Source: Sperchopsis tessellata (lineage: Eukaryota; Arthropoda; Insecta; Coleoptera; Hydrophilidae). Taken from it: a DNA stretch of 28,796 bases. Below are positions 19,468-28,563 of the stretch, in pieces. The position numbers and the translations under genes were made by a program. The notes below the pieces were generated by a model. The model was not told where the DNA came from. It ran no database searches and saw only the letters and a list, made by a program, of their open reading frames with translations. The stretch is taken from the NCBI GenBank assembly GCA_033557685.1, contig JAWQRN010000515.1, positions 1-28,796 on the forward strand. The letters are read 5' to 3'. Position 1 is the first letter of the stretch. Every line of letters begins with the position of its first letter.

Positions 19468-20740
19468 TTATTTTTCAATAAATTTTTTCTTGGTTTGGTA
19501 AATTTCAAAGCGATGGATTACACATAAACCAGTATGGCACGATGAACAAAGAAATGTTGGTTCACGTCTGTTGTAATGTTTGCACATACAACACATTCTA
19601 ACTATCCTACATCTACCTTGTGGTGTTGATATTCTCCTTCGACAACAGTAGAAGTTTTCTTATTTTTATTGAATTTTTCAAAAATATCTTCTATTACCTT
19701 TAGATGAAACTTGACGAACGTACCTTTTGCATGTTATAGTGTTTCAGATGATATAAACTGGAAAAATAATTTTTTATACCACCTTACAGTTTTTCTTATT
19801 GATTTCAAAGAGCTCAACGTCATGTCAGCCATGTCTACTGGAGCACATATATTTGTAATATTCAACACTACACGTTGTCTTCATAATTTGATATCCTGTT
19901 TGCATATTCTTTTCTCAAGTACGACACATTCCAATTTCATGGATTGTTGATATATGTAGACATTTCATTTGTTACACCATTTGAGGGATAACATGGGGTC
20001 TGATAATTGAAAAGAAACTAATGTTATGTTTTAATTCTTCCTGTAAATCTGGCTTAAATTTTTATTCTTAGTATGCTGAGTTGGACTGGTGTACCAATTA
20101 TCCACAAATAGTTTATGACCTTTGTTCTTATACTTCCTTCCTGTAGATTATAAAATTCAAAACGTAGCCAGTTTTGCAGTCGCATAGCATAAACATTTTT
20201 ATGCCAAATCAACTTCACTTACTTGGTATATATTGTCTAAAGCTTAGTCTTCCTTCCATAAGTTTTCGTACGGAGTAAAATTGTTTTAAAGCGAGTTTAC
20301 CACAAGTCGGATTTTATAAACTTTGTTAATAGATTCTTGATTATTATCACAAAAGTATAGCGTTCTCATTATAAAATTATATCTATCTCCTTTCTTAACA
20401 TTTGCAAATATTTGGGTAGTAAGAAGCGGAATTGTAGAATAATATTAATTTGATTTCATGTTGCTTTCGATTAATTCTGGGTTAAAAAACATTTCAAAAA
20501 TCTCCAAAGCATCCCCAAGCCACAAATTTTCCAATGTAAACCTATGTACTTTTGGTGTCCAAGTACTTGTACAACTCCATTTGTATTAGTTTTTATAAGG
20601 GTTTTTAACTACTTCTTTATCTGATCATACTGGAACTAAACCACTGGAATTCAGCACTAGAGATTCAACAAGTTCACTACTATCGCTACCACTTTTGCTT
20701 TATTAGCCAATTCTTCTAACTTGCATTGGGACAAATATTT
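19468..20740 (-). pseudogene. piggyBac-like transposase pseudogene
   Basis: On the minus strand, blocks occur in order through stops and frameshifts. They are SELVESLVLNSSG, then LENLWLGDALEIFEMFFNPE, GDRYNFIMRTLYFCDNN ('R...L.R.LHF.DN'), GHKLFVDNWYTSP (typical piggyBac core block), and CAPVDMADMTLSSLKSIRKT with VRWYKKLFFQF ('VD..DQ......RKT.KW..K.FF'). The end (19620-19468) is an intact cysteine-rich domain, RCRIVRMCCMCKHYNRREPT with FLCSSCHTGLCVIHRFEIYQ and stop. That domain binds the transposon ends in piggyBac. The family normally runs to about 550-600 residues; here the coding part is broken many times and dead. Confidence 0.85.
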
Positions 20741-21244
20741 GCGAGCAATATTTTACGGTGAACTTATATATATCGATGATTACAGCTAAACGCATAAATT
20801 CAAACTAAAACGAAGAATTTTCAAGTAAATAAATTATAATTATGAATGCATCTCGCTCGGAATAAGTGTTCGCAAGTGAGGGTGAATTCATATAAACATC
20901 TATATAAAATAATAAAGCAAAATGTATAGATTACAGCTACACACCCAGACTCTAATATACATTTGTATCAATAAATTGGAAGTAAACAGACCATTATTTC
21001 ATCCATGAAAAAATAAAAATAAAAAAATAAAGTAGTCGTTGACTTATAAGAGTAAGACATGTCATTCAGGTGTTACAATCACTTAAAGTTATTTAAGTAT
21101 ATTACAGGTTACATATTAAATATATGCGTTCCCCGATCGATCGCGATATACAGCTGATCGAAAAAACACTTTGCTATTTTAGTAAAGAAATTTTTATGTA
21201 TAAACACAGTCTTGTAAATGTATAACTATTATTATTATTATTCT
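20741..21244. other. Intergenic, nothing recognised
   Basis: AT-rich stretch. A small palindromic patch (GATCGATCGCGATATACAGC at about 21135) is the only structure noticed. An ATT repeat runs up to the LINE 3' end at about 21230-21245. Confidence 0.4.
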
Positions 21245-22180
21245 AGTGAGTATTTGCAGCTACTACCACTTCTCACATCCTAAACGCCATTCTCATCATT
21301 CCAATCATCTTCTAGTAAGCCTTTCTTTTCCATTTCACTTTTTATGTTGTTTATCCATTACTTCCGGGGTCTCCCTCATTTATTTCTTTGTGCTGGAGTC
21401 CACTTTCATAAGTTTATTGGTATTCTTTCTTCCTTCATTCTACGCAGATGTCCGCACCTTAACTGCTTTTTATTAAATCATCTATAATAGTACCTTTCAT
21501 TGCCATTTTATATCTAATGTCTTCATTTCTAACGTGATCATACAAGGTTAGGCCACAGCATCTTCTCCAATTTCAGCCGAGAGTAATCTTTGATTCATTT
21601 TTTTAATTGATAACCCATATCGCCGACCCATATTTCATAACTGGTTCTATTATTGTTTTAAATATATTTATTTTTGTCGCTGGTTAGGTTATTATTCCAC
21701 AAGACTGGATGTAGTGTTTTTGTCATATTCTTTCTTCTACCTATTTTCTTCATTATGTCCTTGTTGTCTCTTCTATCAGCAAATTGTGACTCCTAGATAT
21801 TCATACTAAAGTTTTTTTATTATTCCGTGGTCTAGCTCTATATCGTTCTTTTCTTCCTATGACCATATATTGTGTCATTCTGATGTACCTCCAAGCTCCA
21901 CATATGGTATTCTTCTTATCAGTTTATTTAGCATGTGTCATATCCTACTGATCCTCTGCAATAACAATTTGATCATCTGCAAAAAGGATCATGTATATCA
22001 GGCTCTCACCCAACCATGTTCCCATGGACTCTTTTTTTCTAATCCCATGTTTTATGACCGCACTCAGGTAGATTTTAAAACGAGTAGGGGAGAGGCAACA
22101 ACCCTGTTTTACTCAAAAACTGTGAAGAATCTTGGTTTCCAACTTTTAACAAACATTCTTCAAGCCTGTGGACATTTTTA
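21245..22180 (-). pseudogene. LINE (RTE/CR1-like) C-terminal half with catalytic RT motif
   Basis: Minus strand. An intact stretch (about 22112-21955) reads VKQGCCLSPTRFKIYLSAVI and then GESLIYMILFADDQIVIAED, i.e. RT motifs B and C (FADD) before a stop. Downstream in broken frames come WSLEVHQNDT, an IKKMN-like block, and the C-terminal signature LRCGHLRRMKEERIPIN, GRPRK.W, EMEKKGLLEDDWNDENG, matching 'GHV.RM...R.PK....W.P.G.R.RGRPR..W'. The element ends in an AAT repeat at its 3' end (right at 21245), as such elements often do. Truncated at the 5' side and inactive. Confidence 0.8.
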
Positions 22181-22439
22181 TTTATCTTGAATTGAAAAGT
22201 TCTCTACATGATACATTTCTCTCTTAAAGATTATTATTAATATTATTTTCTTTTGTTTTATGAAAATGGAATTAGCTTCCTCTGATTTTCCCCAGAAATT
22301 AATTTCAAACCTCCTAGTGGAATAGAAATTTGCATAATAAACATAAATTAAATATTTTATGCACACCTGACATGTTAGCACTCATATTAAAGCAATCGGT
22401 TTTTAATTTAACAGATTAATCTGTATACAAACTGTCAAG

Positions 22440-22710
22440 AGAGTGTCTCATCTAAGTATATTCCAAAATTGTACCACCTTCACTCTCTTTCATTACCTAA
22501 ATACATTTAACCTAGAGTTTCATACTACTGAGAAGTTTTAAATAGAACACTGTTTGACTTTTTCGCATTCATAATAAGTTTGTTGTTATTAAACCACTCT
22601 TGCATAAGTGTAAAGCAACTCTTTCTAAGTTCTCAAGCACATCGGACATGTTATTCTCACACAGAGCAAACGTCAAAGAACCCAATATACTTCCTTGGGG
22701 GACCCACTAA
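22440..22710 (-). pseudogene. Reverse transcriptase fragment (thumb side) of a LINE
   Basis: Minus-strand frames give DVLENLERVALHLCK followed by EWFNNNKLIMNAKKSNSVLF and KTSQ, matching the post-catalytic RT block '(D)LE.L......WF..NKL.LN..KT....F'. It starts with a broken GSPKEVYWVL ('GSPQGSILGP'-like). It probably belongs with the RT opening found at 23230-23420 on the same strand. Confidence 0.6.
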
Positions 22711-23008
22711 GAACATTTTAAAATAAAGAAAGATGATTGCTTATATAAGATAGTTAACAATCTTGCAGAGGTGACTGGCTTTTTGTGATTATGGAAAAAT
22801 CTTTATGTTGCTCATCTTCTGGGAGAGATGTAAAACTGTGGGTCCCAGTCCCGTTTATTGTAGGTAAATGAAGACCATGTGCACATAAAAGAACCCAATT
22901 CCAATTGGAATACTGGATGTGGCAAAAATCCCTGGTGTGGGGGCCTAATCCCTGATGTCCGTGATTGGCCATGGCAGCGGAAATAGGCAGATGTTAAATA
23001 AACAAACA
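22711..23008. other. Unassigned segment within a split LINE
   Basis: This segment is noticeably less AT-rich than its flanks and has two overlapping minus-strand open frames (22754-23009) without recognisable domains. It may be a SINE or other insertion between the two RT fragments; no terminal repeats were found. Confidence 0.35.
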
Positions 23009-23076
23009 ACTTGCAACAGTGGATGAAACTTCAGCACTTATTAGAGCCTCTACATGGTTTCCACCTGGAAACAAGA
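23009..23076 (+). repeat. Single arm of the fold-back repeat family
   Basis: CTTGCAACAGTGGATGAAAC, then TTCAGCACTTATTAGAGCCT, then CTACATGGTTTCCACCTGGA matches the right arm of repeat A (CTTGCAACAGTGAACGAAAC / GTCGGCACTTATCAGAGAAC / CTACAAGGTTTTCACCCGAA). The partner arm is not present nearby. Confidence 0.75.
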
Positions 23077-23229
23077 TGCATATAGATAATAACCGTCTAT
23101 TACATTTAATTGGTCGCTTAGATGTTCCTATATGATTAGACATATAACATGGGATATTCATGAGTCATACGTGAATATGCAGTTTTGGTACATATTCGCA
23201 TAAAAATGGAAGAAAATATGTGGACGTGT

Positions 23230-23420
23230 GTGGTTGGATATCAAAAAATGCTTGGAGAGTGAACTTGTTAACAATATGTTAAATAGGTTTAAGTATATTA
23301 CCAATGATCTTTTTTATCAAAAACATAGATATCCTATCCACACCAGAATGTTTTTATTTTTAAGTTTAGTCTCTATTGTTTTAATCACTTCATTTGTAGT
23401 TGAATAAAAATAATATCTGA
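23230..23420 (-). pseudogene. Reverse transcriptase opening block of a LINE
   Basis: Minus strand: TTNEVIKTIETKLKNKN, then after a frameshift HSGVDRISMFLIKKIIGNIL and KPI, then HIVN. This matches 'EV...I..LK.KKS.G.D.IS..LLK......I..PLT.I.N'. It likely forms the start of the same dead element as 22440-22710. Confidence 0.6.
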
Positions 23421-24397
23421 TCATTAGCTCTGATGTTATAATGGTACGTCTGCATATTATCTTTTACTTGTACACAATGCACAAAAATTCGAAACTGATA
23501 AGACATTTGGCGTTTGCATTCTGTATTGTACAATTAATACAATAATAAGCCAAATATAGTTTTAAACTTGTTCAATTGTAAAGACGTAGTTATAAGATAA
23601 GCATTTTTCTGCTGCTATGTCCAAGATCACTAGTGATTAGGCTACCACAGCTGGGAATTTTTCAGCATCCACTTATTTATGTTCCTGCTGTACTCTGTTA
23701 TTGCTGAGGCTTTTCCCAAAACACAAGGAAACACCACTTGGCCAGGTTTGAATCAGCAATCCTTGGCTGCAAAACCTATTAGGTGGCATTCTAAAATTTC
23801 AAACTAGTTTGTTATTGTACCAAACGATCAATATCTATAAACTTTAATACATGTATTACTGGAATTTTGTCTACGTAATATAGAATAGAAGTTCAATTTT
23901 ACTGCATAAAAATTCGCTGTTAAATGTAATATTTATTACTGGGATATACACTTTTGTCTTAAATGTTGCAAAAATTATCTCTACATTTGTCATATGTAGT
24001 AATTTAAGAGGTAAAATAATTAGTTTTATCAATTTTTTTGTATAAGGTTAGGTGGGGTAAGAGTGAAGGATGGGTTAGTTTCAACACCTTCTTATACTTG
24101 CTTACTAATTCTATGATGGCTGTATAATTTTCATAAATACAGTCATAAATAAACTTCCAAGATTAAAACTTGATTTTTCTATCTGTATTTACCAGAATTT
24201 CCACAAACTGCTATTACTAGCAACAAAAAAGTTTGTAATTTTAACATAATTTTTTCATTGAAATAAATTAAATCAAAAATGCTGTTTGTAAAAGTTTAGA
24301 TTTTCACAGTTACACAAGCATTTCTATAATGAAGTGGGATATTAGAAAATGATGTGACAGGAGGTCAAGTCTGACACACATTTTCTTAAAATATATA
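23421..24397. other. Intergenic, no gene recognised
   Basis: AT-rich DNA. At about 24049-24075 AGGTGGGGTAAGAGTGAAGG resembles, in inverted orientation, AAGGTGGGACAAGTGCATAC from 25690-25715, on the far side of the mariner copy (see findings). Otherwise nothing. Confidence 0.4.
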
Positions 24398-25560
24398 CTC
24401 GGTTGGAGGGAAAGTTCTGTGGTATTTTATTGAAAACATTTGATTCAATTAAAAAAAATTTGTATTTAATATTATTCAATGATATAATTTCCATTATTTG
24501 TCAATTCCTGTTCTATAAAAGTTCTCGTTCTTGGAATGAAAATAGTCAGCAACTACCTTAGAAACACTTTTGAAAGAATTAAATTATTTTCCCGTTAGAT
24601 AACATTAGCACAGATCTGAATAGATAATAATCTGATGGTGCAATTCTAGGTGGGTGACTAAGAACTTCCCAACCCAATGCACGAAGTTTTTGTTGTGTAT
24701 TCATTGCAGTATGTGGTTTAGCATTATCATGGTGGAACAAGATTCCTTTTCTAGTTGCTAATGCTGGCCTTTACTATTTGTCCTTGTTTCAGCAATTCAT
24801 AATACACTGAACCTTTTCTATCCCACCACAAACAGAGCAGTACTTTTCTTTGATGAATATCTGGTTTTGCAAGTGTTGTTTACGATGTTCCAGGTTTGCA
24901 ATAAGCTTTTCTTCTCTTAATATTCTCGTAAAGAACCTACTTTTCATGTCCAGTAATCAGCTTATCCAAAAGTGACTCCACATTGAGTCTAATGAGATGT
25001 GATGAGCATATTATTTCACGATCAGATAAATTATTTTCGGTCAATTCGTGTGAGACCCAAATGCTTTGCTTTAAGGCAAACCCAAGAGATTTAATGTGGT
25101 CTCCAGCAGATGTATGATGGATACAGAACTCTGTTGCAATTTCTCTAGTTGTTAGATGTGGATTATGCTCCAACATGGACTGCAAAACATCGTTATTGAT
25201 CTTGGATGGTGGTCCAAATTGAGTACCTTCTTTTAGGTCCACATCTCGGGAACAAAATTTTGTAAACCATCTTTGGCAAGTACGAACATTTGCAAATCCC
25301 TTTCAAATAGTGCACATAAGTTTTCACATGGAAACGATGCGTTGCCTCCTGTCTCAAACTCATACAATGTCGTAAATGCACTTTATTCACTAACATCTTC
25401 TTCACTCTAAATATCATAAGTAATCGATGAATGGTATAAAAAATTCCTTTTATATTGATCAACAGGTAAAAAATTCCCCCTGACGCATTAGCAACACGTG
25501 ATTTTTATTTACAAGTAAAATCGCCTATTTAAAATATGACAGGACTTCCCTCCAACCTAA
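24398..25560 (-). mobile_element. Near full-length mariner (Tc1/mariner) element, inactivated
   Basis: 1163 bp, flanked by TA on both sides (24396-24397 and 25561-25562). Terminal inverted repeats: left CTCGGTTGGAGGGAAAGTTC, right (reversed) TTAGGTTGGAGGGAAGTCCT. On the minus strand a broken transposase reads HLRHCMLFEFE, GPPSKINNDVLQSML, LTTREIATEFCIHHTSAGDH, WVSHELTENNLSDR, LLDKLITGHEK, VLYENIKRRKAYCKPG, GILFHHDNAKPHTAMNTQQK and HPP-RIAPSDYYLFRS. The first catalytic Asp (expected TGDEK) is His (24946-24948), the second is kept, and the D-to-D spacing is 31 instead of 34 because of a small deletion before APSD. Frameshifts confirm that it is dead. Confidence 0.88.
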
Positions 25561-25562
25561 TA

Positions 25563-25983
25563 TAACATTTGTTGTTCTATCCACTCTGTACCTTTATCAA
25601 CTATGTAGCCACAAAGTTCATATCGACTCAGAGTAATCAAATTTTCAAGAATTTAGCAATTATTTTAGATATTAACAGCTGAAATAAAAACCGTATGCAC
25701 TTGTCCCACCTTATCCTATTTGTGATTGTTTTAATAGAAACAAGAATTTTTTTGACTTAAGTATTTTTAACTTTTAAAAACTGATTATACTTTTATAATT
25801 TCAAATGGAAAGAACGTTTTAAACTCGAGACAACATATAAAAATCTTAAAAAGGATAACAGAAACGGAGAGCTTAAACCCAAAATTAAAATAGAAACAAT
25901 GTATAAACACTATCTGTAGGAAAAAATCCATCATTTTTGAGATTCTTTTATGTTTCTACGATTTTTAAACTCTCAGTACATTG
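25563..25983. other. Intergenic, nothing recognised
   Basis: AT-rich spacer between the mariner copy and the hAT-type MITE, without recognised coding motifs on either strand. Confidence 0.4.
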
Positions 25984-25991
25984 GTCTATAC

Positions 25992-26156
25992 CATAGTATC
26001 TCAGAGTATAGTTAAGTGGATAAGTGTTTGCTTAAAAAATATTTAGGCGCCCATATTTTATTAACCTATTCTTATTGAGCATTTACTCTTTAACACCCTC
26101 TCCAGTTCCCCCGATCGCCCTAAAGGGGGCGGTCTTGTCCACTTTGAGAAACTATG
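25992..26156. mobile_element. 165-bp hAT-type MITE with 8-bp target duplication
   Basis: The ends are CATAGTATCTCAGAGT on the left and, reversed, CATAGTTTCTCAAAGTGG on the right, which resemble the 'CA..GTTTCTCAAAGTGG' termini of hAT elements. The flanks are GTCTATAC (25984-25991) and GTCTAAAC (26157-26164), an 8-bp duplication with one mismatch, the size hAT transposases make. There is no coding content. A GC-rich hairpin (CGCCC-TAAAG-GGGGCG) sits near the right end. Confidence 0.75.
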
Positions 26157-26164
26157 GTCTAAAC

Positions 26165-26689
26165 CCTCCCTATTTACTTTACGAAAAATTCATTGTTGTG
26201 TTATCTAATTAATCGTTGTTCAACATATTCATGGAGGTTGAGCAATATGCAGTCAAGTTCAACATTGTCAAAATAATGTATAAACTGATAATTTGTTGTT
26301 AATATCAATTTGACAGATGACTTGACTGAAAATGAGGAGAATAAACGGCAACCATATAAATGAAGACATCTTGTACTTTCCATTATTTTTAAGTATACTG
26401 TATATAATAATATAATAATAATATATTTCAAAAACTGAAATTTACATTAACAAATTGTTCAAAATTATTCGTAACGTTTCAAAAAATTTCATACATTAAC
26501 AAATGTGATGGTACATAGAAAACAATCAAAATGAAATATCTGTAAACAGTAAAAGAAATGATTGTTTTTGCATTATTCGATTTGGTGGAATTCTGTTTTG
26601 CAATAAATTAATATTCTATAGTGCAGTAATGATATTAGAAAGCTACAGTAGTCAGAACAACAAACATTTCACCGTTCTGTTCTAATCTG
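26165..26689. other. Intergenic, nothing recognised
   Basis: AT-rich; includes a run of TAATAATAATAT at about 26405-26422. The minus-strand open frame at 26201-26431 has no recognisable domain. Confidence 0.4.
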
Positions 26690-26960
26690 TGTTGCATTCA
26701 ATCCACTCCTTTCTTGTTCAAATCATTAGCAACTGCAGTATTCCAAGTTTCTTGAGGGTCTTCCTCTTGATTTACTTCCATGTGATCTGGCTTCCCCTAT
26801 CTGTCTCTCGTACATTTGGTTTATATTGCTAAACCACCCCCCGCCTGTAATTTCTTCAGCTTCAATATATCCTTAAAGGTTTCATTTTTTATTCTATCCT
26901 TTCATGTCACTCCCTCTATTCTCCTTAGAAATTTAATTCCTCATTCCTCTAATGACCGCT
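26690..26960 (-). pseudogene. LINE C-terminal scrap
   Basis: Minus strand: RRIEGVT.KDRIKNETFKDI, then LKLKKLQ, then EVNQEEDPQETWNTAVANDL and NKKGVD. This resembles the region after the RT domain of LINEs ('R..GVT..DRI.N..I...L....' and 'GRPR..W...V..DL...G'). It is short and frameshifted. Confidence 0.5.
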
Positions 26961-27049
26961 GTGCCTCTGTATAAACACCCATTAACTAGTGTGTGTTAGT
27001 TTTGGAAGATACAATGCATGTCGATAAGACACTCAATATTCTAGATCTC

Positions 27050-27260
27050 ACTTTGAGTCATCACCACGATACGATCAAATTTCAAATCAAACGCTGACCA
27101 TTGCATTTCTTTCGAATCTAATCATGCCATGTCTCATAAACTTGCTATCTTTAACAGTATGTTTCATAGACTATTTTCTGTACCTCTTAACCACAGAGTA
27201 GTATTCAGGTCGCCCATAACAATGGTTTTCCCATCCAGGTCATTAGGAATTTTATTTTTT
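27050..27260 (-). pseudogene. Possible LINE endonuclease scrap
   Basis: On the minus strand DGKTIVMGDLNTTLWLRGTE resembles the endonuclease block '..IVMGDFNA..G'. Beyond it the frames break quickly. The open frame to its right (27252-27449, minus) would be upstream of it but is not recognised. Low certainty. Confidence 0.4.
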
Positions 27261-27459
27261 TTTTATAGGAAGTGATAATGAATCATCAAGCAACAATTTT
27301 ACCCCATTTGCCCTGGCAGCTCTGAAGCAACTTATTCCTTTTTGTGGGGTATATCTTAGAAGATAGCTGGTCTTCTTCGACGTCTTAGTTCTTGTAATAG
27401 CTTGTATTACTTCCACCAGTTCTAAACTTTTTTGATCCTCAACACTCATCTCTTCTTTC

Positions 27460-27905
27460 TTGTATTAAATTTACCATGTTACCGTTGTTTTCAAAGATAA
27501 CCATACTCTAAATGTAATAATGTATAACCTTTGATAATTTTATAGCGCAATAAGTCAACTTTCAAGTAAGTTTTTTATGTTGTCCTTTTTGTCAAATTTT
27601 TGTTGCTTAAACATAACTGTAGAGATCTGTAATCTCTTTCTCGCTGTGATTGGTTTATGATGACTCAACAATGTTTTTTTTTCGGAAAGGCAGTAGAGTA
27701 TAACTGAAATAATACTTTAGATTAACTTAACAGAGAATAATTGTTTAATTGGTTGTATATAATTTTATAAATAAAATAAATTTGTGTGAATAAAATTGTA
27801 TTTTGTTTCTAGTATTTTTGTTTTTGTAAAACGTTTTTGAAGGAAAAAAATATGTGAAAAAAATAACTTCTATACAAATATTTATTCTGATAGAATTTGT
27901 CAAGT
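27460..27905. other. Intergenic, nothing recognised
   Basis: AT-rich spacer with no recognisable coding motif, RNA gene or repeat on either strand. Confidence 0.4.
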
Positions 27906-27908
27906 GGA

Positions 27909-28158
27909 AGTGCCCACCGTTACAAGGGACATTTACAGTGATTATTCATAAGCACAACCTTCTTGTAAGTAATAGATAGATTTCCATGGTTCTTATATAT
28001 TGAAAGGTGTTTCCGGATGGAAACTATGTTGAGTCTGTAAAAAGATCCGACGTTGCGTCCACTGTTCCAAGGGACATTTTCAAGGCGAGAGATGATAGAA
28101 TATTAGTTGAAGTAGCATCGGTCGCCCGGAACAGTGAACGAAATGTCGGCACTCTTCA
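27909..28158. repeat. Fold-back repeat D of the shared family, plus a partial arm
   Basis: The left arm (about 28046-28085: CCGACGTTGCGTCCACTGTT, CCAAGGGACATTTTCAAGGC) faces a degraded right arm (about 28126-28158: CCCGGAACAGTGAACGAAAT, GTCGGCACTCTTCAGA). A further left-arm-like piece, CCCACCGTTACAAGGGACAT, lies at 27912-27931. It ends about 300 bases before the gene 3 start codon. Confidence 0.75.
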
Positions 28159-28458
28159 GATACTCTACACATAAACGCTCATTTTGGGGGGTGAAAAACT
28201 GGCAGTATAATTGACAAAAGATCTCAATATAAATGTGAATAAATAATCAAATATTAAATCAGAATTAACCTTAAATGCTGTTGTAATTTCGCGCATGCAC
28301 AGCACCTGTTCTTGACATGTTGATAATAAACATAACCCAACTAAATAGACAGTAAAGAATATTTTCAAAAGACAAAAATTTTGTTTGATGTACAGGATGA
28401 GTATATTTAGCACACTTTATTGATTCTATTTGATCATTAATAGATTTTCAATACGAAA
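28159..28458 (+). other. Upstream region of ZAD-ZNF gene 3
   Basis: AT-rich DNA leading to the gene 3 start codon. No convincing core promoter motif was seen. Confidence 0.35.
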
Positions 28459-28563
28459 ATGGAAAATACTTGTAGAACTTGTTTAAAAGAAACAACAAAA
28501 TTGGAATCTTTATTTTCAGATGAAGAACTTATTTTTAAAATTAAAGTAATATCGTCTATAGAG
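28459..28563 (+). CDS. ZAD-ZNF gene 3, exon 1 (3'-partial gene)
   Basis: Thirty-five codons begin MENTCRTCLKETTKLESLFS and end KIKVISSIE, followed by the donor GTGAGA. CRTC is the first zinc-binding Cys pair of a ZAD; the second pair should be in the next exon beyond the window. Length, end phase and both ends match exon 1 of gene 2, about 20 of 35 residues being the same. An open frame continues into the intron to 28644 but is not coding there. The context AAAATGG matches gene 2. Full product expected to be a ZAD-C2H2 factor by analogy. Confidence 0.82.

Noticed and set aside
21134..21160. Palindrome GATCGATCGCGATATACAGC as an operator or origin
   Set aside because: Short, partly self-complementary strings like this occur by chance, and nothing else nearby supports a function.
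22754..23009. Two minus-strand ORFs as a small gene
   Set aside because: Overlapping frames without domains, sitting between two halves of a dead LINE.
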